DNA of 64,000 bases from Latrodectus hesperus (lineage: Eukaryota > Arthropoda > Arachnida > Araneae > Theridiidae): positions 2,488,825 through 2,552,824 of the forward strand of contig CM075856.1 of assembly GCA_037975125.1 (NCBI GenBank). Reading direction: 5' to 3'. Both the position numbers and the translations under genes were made by a program. Shown here piece after piece: positions 20,557 to 32,448 of the stretch; position 1 is the stretch's first letter; every line of letters starts with the position of its first letter. The notes beneath the pieces were generated by a model. The model ran no database searches. It was not told the origin of the DNA and saw only the letters and a list, made by a program, of their open reading frames with translations.

Positions 20557-21916
20557 CCTTTATGATAAGTAAATAATGATGTAATTCTATAGCATATATT
20601 CCTTAAGAATCATAAAAAGAAATGAAAATCAAAAACTGCTTTTAGCATGTAAAGTATAGAAAGTAAAACTGTTAAATCTGTTTATTAATTTAATTTACTT
20701 AAGGTCTTATGATATCAAAAGACACTAGCAGACCAAACAATACAAAACTATAAAAAATTATCAATATATAAAATCCTGTATTTATGAAAAACAATTTTTT
20801 ATATGCAAATAGTTTTAAAATTTGTAAATTTATCTATTATGTCAATAATAAAAATTGCATCTCACTTATTTACTGTTATAATGTGTTTTATCTATTTTAC
20901 AGACGCAATTTTTAGACATTTTATTTAAAAATACTTTAATTGCTAGTACTCTTTACATTTATTTTATGTGAATACCACATACCTCTCCTATTTTTACTTT
21001 ACCGTGAGGAGTAATTTCATCCAGTGAAAATATTTAAGGTAAATTTCACACTCAATTGAGTTACATACAATAGTTAAATCATGTAGACGAAGTCAAATAC
21101 TATAACTTATCAGAAAGGCAAATTCCTAAATTCGAATAGTTTCTCGTAGAATCTAAATATTCTGGTTGACACGCACACAATTCTTTATTTTTAAACAAAA
21201 TATTATTTTATATTTATGTTCATAAATATGTAGTTTTATAGTATATTAGATCTGTAAATATTCAATTTTCCTTTTATTACACAGGTGATTTAAATGAAAA
21301 CTAAAATTCAAGTAAAAGGTTAGATATTTAAAATTGAATTTATATGACACAGTAAAATATAATTAATTCAATATAAGTTAGTTTAGTTTGTGTACATGGC
21401 TGGTAAAATTATCGTCACTATGATTTCACGACTTGAAAATTGTGGGCTCGGTATTAATATTACCATAAATAATTGTGGATGATTCCCATGAATATTGATT
21501 AATCGCAGGGTTATAAGTTGATAAGATAGTAAAGTTGAGAAATTTCGAACAAAATTCAACTTTTCGACTATAATATGTCTCTACTTAGGGAAACATTTAT
21601 TCCAAGTAAATATATTTGAAGATTTATTCGAGCATAAGTGAAGTACTCAGTAATAATGCTTTGTGTAAAAGAAAATCAGTTATAGTTTGTAAGAATTTAT
21701 AATACAAATTATAATGAGGAATTAAAAAAATGAAATTCATATTGGGAGAAATTGAATTATGTTTGGTTTAAAATAATTCAAAATTAAGTATATTTTATAC
21801 ATTAAATTAATAAATAATTTATTAATAAGCAGTTAAAATCATTGAAAGAAATGGTGCAAACAAATGGTATTTTAGAATTTTTCATTGAGAAAAATAAATT
21901 GAACTGTAAGAAATAC

Positions 21917-21949
<33 letters not shown>

Positions 21950-22145
21950 CTTACAATTAAAAAAATAAGTACATAAAAATCAATCTAGATTTAAATGCTG
22001 TATCTCCTTATAAACTCTGTTGTTATTGTTGTTGCATATGACATTTGGACAAGCCAAGCTCGCTAGGCCGTTGGCTATATATATATACATATATATCAAA
22101 TGAATATATAAATTCAAATTTAATACGTATTGTGATACTTATGTG
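20557..22145. other. bestrophin intron, AT-rich, no genes seen
   Basis: Only a short (TA)n run at about 21917-21947 and a partial SINE tail (GACATTTGGACAAGCCAAGC, near 22042) stand out. The latter matches the 3' tail of the family F/B chimeras at 26077 and 42502. Confidence 0.5.
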
Positions 22146-23470
22146 TATCGCTTAATCCCAAAATCACGACAACTAAACAAATACAGTGTGCACAATTAAA
22201 TCAATACATTGCAACTTCAATAGCGCGTCTGACCGTTTCCTGCTGCAGTTCATGGCGCCACGGCATCGAATCGATTTGACATCTGATGCTGAAACGAGAC
22301 AGGTGTGCTCACAAATCTTAAACAGCCACCTCCAAATCATGCACAGTGTGACACAGTGGCATCTGTCGTTTTAGATGGTCCCAATCGTGCTCTATCGGGG
22401 ACAAATTTGGGGAGCCATGGAAGAGTCTGAACATGACATTGAGCAGTTCAAGCTATATGCGGACGAGCATTATCTGTCTGAAAAATTGCTACTGGAAGAC
22501 CATTTAGGAAAAGTTCTTAGTCGTGTGGCAGAATGTCCTCAACATAATGTCGGCCCCGATAGAGCCGGCATTATGTTGAGTAGACACAACTAAAGTGGAC
22601 CGGTTATCATAGACTACGACTCTCCAGACCATGATTCCTGCTGTGCGGGCAATGTGTCGCACATCAGTGTGGGTGGACGCGTAGCACTCACCAGGGCATT
22701 TCCACATCCGTACGTCGTTATCATCTATCCTCAAAACGAACAGGAATGTATCACTAAACACCTCGTTTTTCCAATCTCTGGCATTCCACATCTCTTGGCA
22801 CCACTGTAGACATAGTTGCTGATGTTGTGGTGTTAAAGGCAATATAATTGCTCTTGGATTGCAGATTAACTGCCTCAAGGTTGTTGTTACTGTTGCATCA
22901 GCATGCTTCCCTGTACCAAGCCCTGAGTTGGGCTCTACCAGTTGGATAGAAGCAGCATAGCGAAATCTCCGTGATTTTGAAGCAGGGACCCAGCAAAAGA
23001 CCCCCAACACCTAGCCTGCCTCTTCTAGTTTTTACGTACCCCAACCGTCATTAGCAAACACGACGGATATTCGGTTAAATCGGGATTCAAAATCTCCACC
23101 TTCCGATACTGAGAACAACGCTCTGACCAGCCATGCCTCGCCTAGCAAGTCACTACGGGATCCAGTGATCCTCTCACCTCGTCTTCCTGGTCACCCAAGA
23201 TCCAGTACACCGCACGTTTGTGCCATCACGTGTCCTCTGCTTCCAGCCTGTTATGACGGTGCCCTCCGAACGACCAACCATCCCGCGATTTTCAAGCAGA
23301 CGATGAGGTCCCTCTCAAACTGCGCGAAATGTCCTCTCACGCACCTTCCTGGCACTCTTCGCTCCCTCCTGGAGTCGGTGCCTGATCGCCACGTTTCTGA
23401 CTCTTCCACTCTGCGCCAGTTTCTATGGGGCCCACTTCCTGATGCCACTCATGTGTGTGATTATGTTCAT
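22146..23470 (-). pseudogene. Tc1-like transposase split by a SINE
   Basis: Minus strand, from the right: FAQFERDLIVCLKIAGW and GRSEGTVITGWKQRTRDG (Tc1 N-terminal helix-turn-helix, around 23200-23340) run to about 23160. A SINE follows, and then the catalytic part resumes at about 22900: ILPLTPQHQQLCLQWCQEMW, VFSDTFLFVLR with the first aspartate, TAGIMVWRVVVYDNRSTL, and after further decay PIEHDWDHLKRQM (glutamate of DDE) near 22390. Many stops. About 30 residues between the two halves are missing at the SINE junction. Confidence 0.75.
22905..23155 (-). mobile_element. SINE family A inside a Tc1 pseudogene
   Basis: The minus strand shows a tRNA-like head (ATGGCTGGTCAGAGCGTTGT, GATTTTGAATCCCGAT), GATATCCGTCGTGTTTGCTA, then GCTGGGTCCCTGCTTC and the tail CTCAGGGCTTGGTACAGGGA. 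Position inside the transposase shows it inserted after the Tc1 element. Confidence 0.8.
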
Positions 23471-23620
23471 TGGCACCCAACTTGGTTCATAGGTCACAAT
23501 ATTGCGTTACGTTTTTTTTTTTTTAATTCTTCTCGGATGCATATTAGAAATGCAAGTGTTGTTCGCTAATTTTAATTTTTATTAATGTTTATTGAATTCG
23601 CGTTTCTATTTCTTTCACAG

Positions 23621-23772
23621 GTTTGTTATGCGATTGTGGATGACTCGTATGGGAAATTGGCGAAACTTGACCGGGATCCCCACTGGGGCCAAAATTCAAT
23701 TGAGATCCCCTACACTCCCGCCTCCCTCCACCACAAGATTCCCAACTACCACGGTTCACAGATGGACATGGC
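23621..23772 (+). CDS. bestrophin exon (post-clasp region)
   Basis: Bounded by TTTCACAG and GTAAGG; 152 nt, entering in phase 0 and leaving two bases of the next codon. It encodes VCYAIVDDSYGKLAKLDRDP, then HWGQNSIEIPYTPASLHH and KIPNYHGSQMDMA. This aligns to the bestrophin segment VSLLAVDEMH...D.YW......PYTAAS...GST. The hallmark PYT is kept, but VDEMH is VDDSY and the usual YW is HW, so this part is more diverged than the neighbouring exons. The 3'-terminal borders and phase fit the next exon at 32332. Confidence 0.92.
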
Positions 23773-23849
23773 GTAAGGACATATTCTCTCTCTCTTTAAT
23801 ACTTAAGATGCAATTGACAGTTAGCTACGATTTCTTTCAAGCTACATTA

Positions 23850-24045
23850 CTTTATTCGAATTCTCACTGGTTAAAACATCCATGACGTCAGATAACGTTT
23901 CACTTACGTCACACATTACGACGTAACATTGAGACAGCTTTGTACATCCGATTTGTCGACGAATTGGGTGCCTTTCTTCCATTCGCATTTTTCAAAGGGC
24001 AGCAAACAAGGCGAAATTCACCATCGATTGTCTGCGAATATTATA
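23850..24045 (+). repeat. dispersed repeat family G, copy 3 (partial)
   Basis: Begins only about 80 bp after the bestrophin donor. Shares CATGACGTCAGATAACGTTT and GGCAGCAAACAAGGCGAA with the other copies. It carries the 8-bp palindrome TGACGTCA at 23883-23890. Confidence 0.75.
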
Positions 24046-25000
24046 ACTAAATGTCAATTGCTAATGTTCTATTATATATATTATAATGTTGTATTGAGTG
24101 GACCCTATTCCCCCAAAAAATATATAGCCGAAAACTATTTTTTGGCGTTTGTACGACATAACTTTTGGTGAATAGGTTTGAATGGATAATACATTCTTTC
24201 ATCATGTAAACCTGATTGATACTAGCAAATTTTAAGTTTTAGAAATTTTTTAAAAAATAAGTAAGTAAGAAAAACATAAAATTAGCTTATATCTTCATCG
24301 AAAAAAACGGACCAATTAGTTTTTTTAATTCATAATTTCTATATGATTCACGGTTACAAATATAATCATAAATTCAAAACTGCATACATAGAATTTAAAA
24401 TCATAAAACAACCTATGTATAAATGGCATCGTTCATCCATTGCAGCATTTGGTGACGTTGCCTTTTATTTCCCAGAAATAGACAACGGGATAATACGTAA
24501 GGTGTCATCCCATTAGGTAATTATACCGGTGATACGCGAGTACTCGTACCATTATGTAACTGTGAAAAAATAATGAGTACCAATCAGACATCTGGTAGTC
24601 ACTTTTCAAGAGACATGTACATGAAAAGGATATCGACATTATTGAGAGCGTTTAGCTTTCGCTATTCAATAAATTCTGAATATTGAGTGGACTTGCTCTC
24701 TATTCAAGGTGAGAGCGATTAACCTTGTCTCGGGTAAATCACTATCGAATGTGCAGTCTGAAATTGTTTTTTTAGGCACCCTTCATGCCTTTGAGACAAG
24801 CACTTGAATGCAATAATGCCTACTCTACGAAAAAATGCTTCATTGACAGTAGAAGGACTTGAAATAAACTTGTATTCATACTCACATTTAAAAAGCATTT
24901 AATCACGACGACGAAAATATTATCTATATACTCTTGTGTATAAATTCTGAAATTTACAATATATTTTACAATACAATTTCATTTCTTTTTCTAGTTTAAA
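24046..25000. other. bestrophin intron, unassigned
   Basis: AT-rich; nothing recognised. Confidence 0.45.
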
Positions 25001-25058
25001 GATATATATATATATATAAATACATTATATATACATATACATACATACATACATATAT

Positions 25059-25129
<71 letters not shown>

Positions 25130-25132
25130 AGT

Positions 25133-25171
<39 letters not shown>
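25001..25171. repeat. compound (TA)n / (TACA)n / (TAGA)n microsatellite
   Basis: TA runs with TACATACA interruptions to 25126, followed by a run of about ten TAGA units (25130-25171). Confidence 0.97.
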
Positions 25172-25189
25172 TTGTATTGTATGCATTTC

Positions 25190-25930
25190 AAAGATAGGTT
25201 TTTAAAGCAATTGAAACAGATAAATTTTAACCATAAATTGTCTGTTTCTTTTGTGTTCCAGTTGAGATTATGTCTACACCCCTTTATTGCAATTCTCACT
25301 GATTTAAAATATTCATGACGTCAGATGACGTTTCATCTACCGTACACATAATTAATTACGACATCGCTTTGAGACGGCGTCGTCCATCCGACTTGTCGAC
25401 AAGTTTGCTGCCTGCCTTCAAATTGCAACCTTCCAGAGGCAGCAAACAAGGCAAAGTATACCATCGAATCTCTGAGAACAGAGTCGAAAATCGCTTTGTT
25501 AATAGAACGATTTCTTTCCTAAAGAGAAAAGCATCGGTTTTAGAAACTATTTTCCATGAATTCAAGCCATTAACATGCCAATAATAGGACAGAAGAAAAA
25601 GTAAAATAAAAATGACGAGACAAAATATCCATTTTATGTAAGTTTAAATCGGCATGGATGATTTAAATTTTTAGAAATTTCATTCATTAATATAGAATTC
25701 TAAGTTTCTATTCTATTTTATTCTATTCATGCAGGATTATTGTGTACCTTTCACTAACTGAATCGAAGCACATACTTATTTTCAGCTGTCTTCAAGAAAT
25801 ACGTCCGCTAGTTGATCTAATTGCAATATTGGTAAACAATCCGTTTTTAATAGTGAGAACAACGCCTTGCTTACCCTAATAGTGTTAGCCTTCGCACTCC
25901 AATAGCCTTAACTTTCACCATTTATTCTAT
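25190..25930 (+). repeat. dispersed repeat family G, copy 2
   Basis: Aligns with copies 1 and 4 from TTTTAACCATAAATTGTC through GCAGCAAACAAGGCAAAG to CTAATTGCAATATTGGTAAA. TGACGTCA at 25316-25323. The most diverged long copy. The unit's 3' block (CTTGCTTACCC) is present near 25870. Confidence 0.75.
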
Positions 25931-26076
25931 TCCTTTAGTCCACATACCTGTGTATTAAGTATATTTAATTTTATTTACTTCAAAATGTTTGCACAAAACA
26001 GCACGATTTCCTTTTGTTGTGAAGAAAAAGAAATCACCTGATTCCTGACCACAACACGCCTTTGTCCTTGCTTTTT

Positions 26077-27548
26077 GTTGTTGTTGTTACTAATGACACT
26101 TGGACAAGCCAAGCTCGCTATGCCTTGGCTATGCGAATTTAAGTCAATTGGGAGCGTCTTTCGTTTTATTCAGAGCATCACGAAGCTGAAAGTATGACTT
26201 GGCTATTTAAATCTTCCGATAGATGGCACTACCAGAGGATCTTCTTCCCCCATTTTGATATTGATCTGAAGGGGGAGGAAATTTTCTCCAGACCATTGCA
26301 CCCAACGTAACTGCTCAACGACCGACCACAGGATTTTCGATTCCGCAGATTTAACGAGCATATATCGCATGTTCTCGGCGTGTCTTTGGGGGCATTGGGA
26401 ATCGAACCCCGCCCTCCTGGACTGAATGCCGATGAACTAACCACTAGGATACCACTGCCTTTATCCTGTTGAAATCCTTCTACCTCGCTGCTCAGTCAAG
26501 CGCACCCTACACAACGTTTTAATCAGAGCACCATGAAGTTGAAAGAAGACTTTGCTCTACACACATGCCATAGGGACCCGTTTATAGGGTAGGCAACCCT
26601 TCACACCTCATTCATACAAGGAAAGGACAAAGACAGGTTAGATAGAGAGAGAAAGTACAGGGTGATCTTTTTTAAAGTGACAGTGTTTGGAGCGTCCTTT
26701 AGAGCGATCTAATAGCCGAAATGACACCAAACTTGGTAATTAGACGAATCAAAACACGGGGAAAAAATTCCATAAAAAAAGTTTTAGTCCCAAAAGTCAC
26801 GGCTAGGACATTTTGTGGCTCTGCTGTAGATTACAATAACGAGAATTAACATAAAACACGGGTATCAAAGCAAAATTCAATTGTGCAATGACAGTGCCAG
26901 CAATAGAGGCTATAAAAACAAGTAGTAGACAGCTCCGACAAATAATTTGCTAAGATTATTTGCTGTTATTGTTGATTATTAGTGAAGGAAACTAGCTCCA
27001 TTTGCCATGCCTCTCACGTTACCGGTACGTTCGTTTATGTTGGATTAGTATCACATTTGTCTATTCTAAAGGATAACATAATAAAGACAGTGTGGAATAT
27101 TCCTTTATGATATGTTACGTATTGCTGTGGAGAACGTTGTACGCAGAATGCATGGTGTTATTTCTGAGAACGGAGCTCACATGGAATGGGGTCTCATTCC
27201 TCACCGGGGAAGTTAATGTCGTAAATAAACATTAATAATTTAACTGTACGATTGTATATGTTAGTATTTCTCTTTTATCACATTTAATGCACTGTAAAGC
27301 GCCACAAAATGCCCTAGCGGTGATTTTTGAAACTAAAATATTTTTTTAAGGAATCCTTTTTCCCGTGTCTTGATTAGTCTGAATACCGAGTTTGGTGCCA
27401 TTTCGGCTATTAGATCGCGCTACAGTGTGCTCCAAACACTGTCACTTTAAAAAAGATCACCCTGTACATCCATGCCTGAACCGGGATTCGAACCCAGGAC
27501 CTCCTTATCCGCAGTTAGGTACTCTGACCACTTGACTAGTTGTGCGGC
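26077..27548 (-). mobile_element. composite SINE insertion (families F and B) carrying a TIR element
   Basis: CCTTGCTTTTT occurs at 26066-26076 and 27549-27559, bounding the whole block as an 11-bp target duplication. From the left it holds an F-type tail (GACACTTGGACAAGCCAAGC), F body and F tRNA head (minus strand GTTCGATTCCCAATGCC near 26400). Next comes a second F/B body (ATAGGGACCCGTTTATAGGG). The B head (minus strand GGTTCGAATCCCGGTTCAGG near 27490) is separated from its body by the TA-flanked element at 26658-27464. It is either a dimeric SINE or one SINE inserted in another's tail. Confidence 0.75.
26658..27464 (+). mobile_element. long-TIR non-autonomous Tc1/mariner derivative, copy 3, inside a SINE
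   Basis: SINE sequence reads GAGAGAAAGTA up to 26657 and resumes TACATCCATGCC at 27465, so the TA target and host are unambiguous. Ends CAGGGTGATCTTTTTTAAAG / TTTAAAAAAGATCACCCTG. The interior holds the same transposase remnants as copy 1 (ATGCCTCTCACG near 27007, ATTTCTGAGAACGG near 27160). Confidence 0.95.
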
Positions 27549-27637
27549 CCTTGCTTTTTTTTACCTACTATTTTATTTTAAATTTCACTTTTAGGAAAAC
27601 GCAGTGGTTAGCAAAATAGAGTTATTTTTATTAGGAA

Positions 27638-27889
27638 TTGAGACAACAGTCTGTAGTTGCAAGCATATCATGCGCTATGTTTAGCATTCAGCCGCCATTC
27701 GCCGATTCCAGTTGCACGCGTTCAACAAATGTAATTTCCGTTTTCCCGCGTGCTCTGTCATCATTCAGTCAGAAATGGTGTCTGCTTCGCTGCGGACACT
27801 TTCCTCGCTGCGTCGGCGACCTCGGCATGACAGAAAGTGACTCACTCTTTCTCTCTCATGCACGGGAATGTCGCGCAAACATTCAATAA
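27638..27889 (+). other. CpG-rich patch with an 83-codon open frame, unrecognised
   Basis: Bases 27690-27885 are markedly richer in G+C and CpG (GCTTCGCTGCGGAC, GCTGCGTCGGCGACC) than the surrounding AT-rich intron. The open frame does not resemble any family I know and has no splice-site framing that would make it a bestrophin exon. Could be a TE remnant or an internal regulatory or promoter island. Confidence 0.35.
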
Positions 27890-28062
27890 ATGTGGAAATA
27901 ATTCAACAGCGAAACAGTTTAAATTCAAAGCTGATGAAAGGGATAAGTAATTTTTGATTAATTAAAATAAATTTATAATTGAATAAAAGAAATCAATAGC
28001 TGTTTTTATAGCATATAAAATAAATTAATGGCTTTTTATGAAGTATACTTATAAGTGTCACT

Positions 28063-28316
28063 GCCGCCCAACTTTTCTAGTGGTCAATGTGCCTGACTGC
28101 AGATGAGGAGGGGTCCTGGGCTCAAATCCCGGTTCGAGCATGGATTCTCTTTGTCCTTTCCTTGTATGCATGGGCTGTGAAGGGTTGCCTACCCTATAAA
28201 CGGGTACCTATGGTATGTGTGTACTGGGGAAGTCGAACTCCACACAAAAACAGGGTTTAGTTGGAAAAGGGGAGCAGCGCACCCCATATTGCCAGCCTAG
28301 CCACAAGACAACAACG
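28063..28316 (+). mobile_element. SINE family B
   Basis: Head GCCGCCCAACTTTTCTAGTG, GGTCCTGGGCTCAAATCCCG (B-box), then TACCCTATAAACGGGTACCT and the tail GGAGCAGCGCACCCCATATT up to ACAAGACAACAACG. The body is about 25 bp shorter than its relatives because the CT-rich stretch after the head is deleted. Confidence 0.88.
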
Positions 28317-29980
28317 AAAACTAGCATAGACTAAACTAGACTAGAAAAGATATCTAACTAGCAAAGATATCTAAAAATTAAATAAAAATTAAATGACAAT
28401 GTGGGTGTGTTTAAATAATCATACATTCTTAATGGAAGTATCAAAATGAATGATTTTAAGGTTCACTTGGTTTTAGAGCCAGAAGTTATTTTTTTATAAT
28501 AGCAAATAATACAAATCATAATAAATGACCGAGCATCAGAAATAAAGTTGTCGCCACAAGAACCGAACAGTAGGAATTGAGCTGAAAAGAGCCTTCAAAA
28601 CTTGACTTCAAAATAGCCTTTGGTCAAGGAAGCTCTGTGGAGTGCACCATCTCATCCATCGAGATTTCAGGGGTGGACTGCGAAAAAGTCTAACTCGTCC
28701 TGGTCGTCTTTCACCAGAACAGAAGGAGGAAGTGGTTGGCTGCCAAATCCACTGTCCAGGTTCTTTAGGTATGGGTTGGGCTGAAGAGAATTCCCTCGAT
28801 TCGATGTTGTTCTAATAGTTCTGGATCAGAACTTATTGGGATAATTGAGTGAATGTACCCAAAATATTTGAAAGATCTTTTTGAAAAAAACAAACGTCAG
28901 GCATAATAATGTAACCACAATAAATCAGCACTAATTTTCATCCGATTTATGTATACAAATCATTGGTACTCCACCATTTCTATATACATTTTGTCTTGTT
29001 GAGATTGAGTGTAGTTCATGCTCTCGCTGTTTTTGGGCTTGATTCCTGGTATAAGCCATACAGAATTGAGGGAAGTCTCAAGGTGGTTTTTACCTCTGAT
29101 CAATTTCTTGCTTGTCCATAGATGATAGTATGCCATGGCATTGAGGGAAGACATTTTAATGCGGGACCTCAAATAATAGTATCAAGTCAATATTTTTAAT
29201 ATACATAAATAAATTTACTGACCTGTTATTTCTAAGCTGGAATCTATGAGTACTTTTTATATATTCCATGCATTCGTCTATATTAGTCAACTGATTTTGA
29301 CGATCATTTCCCGCAAATTCTTTGTGTTTGTATTTATATCGTTAAATTGAAGGAATGTAAAATAGGCACATTGTATTTCCAGCGTTCCACAGAAAGAGCA
29401 GCCACTTGTTTATTATGATGTCGAAAAGCAGGAACCCTCGACCCCCAGTGCATATACACGCTTCCAGTACTTCTTGTCCCGGTACTGCTGCGGCTGTACA
29501 CAGAGAGGAGCGCCACCTATGAATAAGTAAGTGCACTCACGCTCGTAAGAAGCTTCTGTTAATCTGCATTTGATTTGGAATATCTTTTATAAAAATTTTA
29601 GCAGTAGGATTAAGAACTGTTTTCTAAAAAAATATGTATGTGTTATTTTATAAATTACACATCTATTTATTACTATAAAAAGATTAATAAAACTATCTGA
29701 GAAAGAATGAATTATAAACATATTAATTTTGTTTAATCCTTCATTACAATGTTCAACACAGAAGAAGAAAATATTGCTTCTTTATTGTGTATCTGATAGA
29801 AGGGCTCTAGTTGTGCAGTAACTTCCACTCTGAACATCGAAATCAAGCGTCACTTTTGGATGAGTAACCATTTGCTTTTTGACTAATATAGCTGCATCGA
29901 CTGTCCAGCTGCTCGTTTCTGCCCAGCGAAGGCAGCTGCATACTTCTGCACTTAAAAAGACAGCATTAAAAAGTTTAATT
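28317..29980. other. bestrophin intron, unassigned
   Basis: No gene recognised. A GC-richer stretch at about 28540-28860 and another at 29360-29525 (open frame on the minus strand, 60 codons) look like old transposon pieces, but I could not assign them. Confidence 0.4.
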
Positions 29981-29987
29981 TCTTTTC

Positions 29988-30290
29988 TAATATCTCCTTG
30001 AAATTCTTCTTTTCATTAAAGAAATTTCCCAAATTTTCCTTACTGTTAAATTCTTTTTTTTAATTTCTTCTTCTTGAAGTTCGTTTCATATTTACGTAGT
30101 GCCATGAATTTTCATATACTATCATTAAATTGGTTTCTTAATTTATTCATGAAGTTCTCTTCTTCATTTATAAGAAATGTCATGAATTTTTCTCAGCATT
30201 TTGAATTCTTTTTCTAATTTCTTCTTCTTGAAGTTCATTATCTCATTTGATAAATCTCATACATTTTCCTTAGGATGAAACTGGTATGCC
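29988..30290. repeat. degenerate minisatellite, about four units of 73-78 bp
   Basis: The unit start TAATTTCTTCTTCTTGAAGT recurs in degenerate form at 29988, 30061, 30139 and 30215, each followed by TTTCAT...ATGAATTTT-type sequence. AT-rich with Thr/Phe-like codons but no open frame. Not related to the 83-bp satellite. Confidence 0.65.
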
Positions 30291-30569
30291 GATTGTTTAT
30301 TTATTATTTGATTTCTTGGATATAGTGTCTCCTAGTTGCAGCAATGACGAATACAGTGTGAAACTATACACTCTTCTCAAATTTCACGCAATTTAAATTT
30401 GTGAAAATTGTTTTTTTATTTTACTTGATTAATTTCGAAGTTTCATTTCCGAAATATCCACTTACATAAGTTTTAAATTTTCTTTGCAATAATTAAGTAA
30501 AAATCTAAGTTTTAAAAAAGTATTTTTCTTTTAGATTGCCTTTTTATTTACACAGCTTTTCAATCTTAA

Positions 30570-30857
30570 CTGTTGTTTTTTCGTCTTATGCCAGCTAGGC
30601 TGGAATTAGGGGGTGCGCTGCTCCCCTTTTCTAACTGAACCCTATTTTGGTGTGGAGTCCGACTTCCTCAGTACCCATATGCCATAGGGACCCTTTTATA
30701 GGGTAGGCAACCATTCACACCTCATTCATACAAGGAAAAAACAAAGACAGGATAGACAGAGAGAGAGAGAAAGTACATCCGCGACCAAACCAGGATTCGA
30801 ACACAGGACCTCCCTATCCGCAGTCAGGCACTCTGACCACTCGACAGGGTGGGTGGC
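30570..30857 (-). mobile_element. SINE family B
   Basis: The minus strand begins GCCACCCACCCTGTCGAGTG, B-box TGTTCGAATCCTGG, then the (GA)-rich segment, TACCCTATAAAAGGGTCCCT and the tail GGGAGCAGCGCACCCCC, ending in AGCCTAGCTGGCATAAGAC. Confidence 0.88.
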
Positions 30858-31099
30858 TCAAACTTCTTTCTTTCAGAGAATTAAATTTATAAGAATCACA
30901 TTTTTTAAATATATTAATGACTATCTTCATTCATACATGCAATCAATACAAAATTTCATTCATACATGCAATACATGCAAATTCATTCAAAACGCTTGGC
31001 AGTTGAAAGCACAATACTTTTTTTTGAACTGCCGTAATTCTGAGGCGAAATTGAAGAATACTTCCACAATAAAAATATATTTAACTTCCAGTAGAGCAG

Positions 31100-31536
31100 T
31101 AAGAGATGAGCAATAAAATCTATAAAAACCAGTTTCAGGGGGCTGCTCTGCCACTCCTGTAACTAATGTCATCCGATTCAATAAAAATACCGATCTGAAA
31201 ACGAGAGAGCACATCCCCCCTCCTCCCCCGCTCTCTGCCACCATTAGACTCGGAATGCAGGTGAGATCAGGGTGTTGCGTAGGAAGGAGGCTGTTCATCG
31301 AAGCCCGTTGACACCAAGGTCACATTGTTAGACACCTGAGACGACACCTATCCGGGTAAATGAACGTTATGGTTGCAGTGAGTGAATGCTTTCTGGGTGA
31401 CGAATGGCCGACGGGATGCTAAAATAGATGCTGAGTCTTTGAGGTGACGCGTTAATCTTTGTTTCCATCCACACGAATCAGTTCGATTGAAGATGGAGCT
31501 ACTTAACCTACACTGAAGTTTGTTTGTTGAGAACAC
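31100..31536 (-). other. possible TE fragment ending CACCCTGTA
   Basis: A GC-richer block with a minus-strand open frame (30987-31298). Its right edge reads GAGAACACCCTGTA, like the outer end of a TIR element, but no matching left end was found. Unassigned. Confidence 0.3.
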
Positions 31537-31569
31537 CCTGTACATAATAATAATTTTGCCTTTTCATTC

Positions 31570-31744
<175 letters not shown>

Positions 31745-32331
31745 AAGGCAATAAATACACTTTAAAGTAATGAATACCAGAATATACCATACCAAAAAAA
31801 TATAGATTACAGAAAACCTAACCAACGCAAAAAGCACGAAAAAGAACAAGGCCAGTATAAATTATGTACTATATGAAGAGCAATAAACCTAGTAAGACAA
31901 AATTTGAAAAATCACTGAGAATAAAACAATATACAATACAAAGAATAGGACGAAAACATAGGGATCATGTCTTCATCAGAAGGGAGATGGTCAGCTATGC
32001 AAAAAAGCACTCTTTTGTGACTTACACGATGGACAAATGTCCAAAGATCTTAGAAGCAATCCCCCCCCCATAGAGTGTTTGTATTAAAAGAAAGAATTTT
32101 AATCATCAATCATAAAACAAATAACATTTCTAATCATCAATGCACTACAATGTATATAATAAAGAACTATAATTTAAGTGTACGAGTAGCAGGCAAAATA
32201 TCTACGAAAAATATTTATAAGTTACCATACTGATTATTAAAATTTATAATTGCTAAAACACATCTGTGCAAAAATATTCGCGCATATTAATATGCAACTA
32301 TTTGTGGTCAAATATTTCCTTCTCATTTCAG
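31745..32331. other. bestrophin intron, unassigned
   Basis: Ordinary AT-rich sequence up to the exon acceptor at 32329-32331. Confidence 0.5.
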
Positions 32332-32448
32332 ACCTATAGGAGAAAGCTACGGCCGTACAGAGCCACAGAACTTTGAACAATATGATAACAACAGGAAGCT
32401 GTCCACTTATTCCATATTTGGAGACGGATATTTTAACATAATAAATAA
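32332..32448 (+). CDS. bestrophin exon (cytoplasmic tail)
   Basis: Preceded by CTTCTCATTTCAG and followed by GTAAAG; 117 nt. Its first base completes an Ala codon left open by the exon at 23621, and it ends two bases into a codon. It encodes PIGESYGRTEPQNFEQYDNN then RKLSTYSIFGDGYFNIIN. This part of bestrophins is poorly conserved, so assignment rests on phase, splice sites and position. If the donor is not used the reading frame meets TAA at once (AAG TAA), giving a natural truncation point one codon later. Confidence 0.85.
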
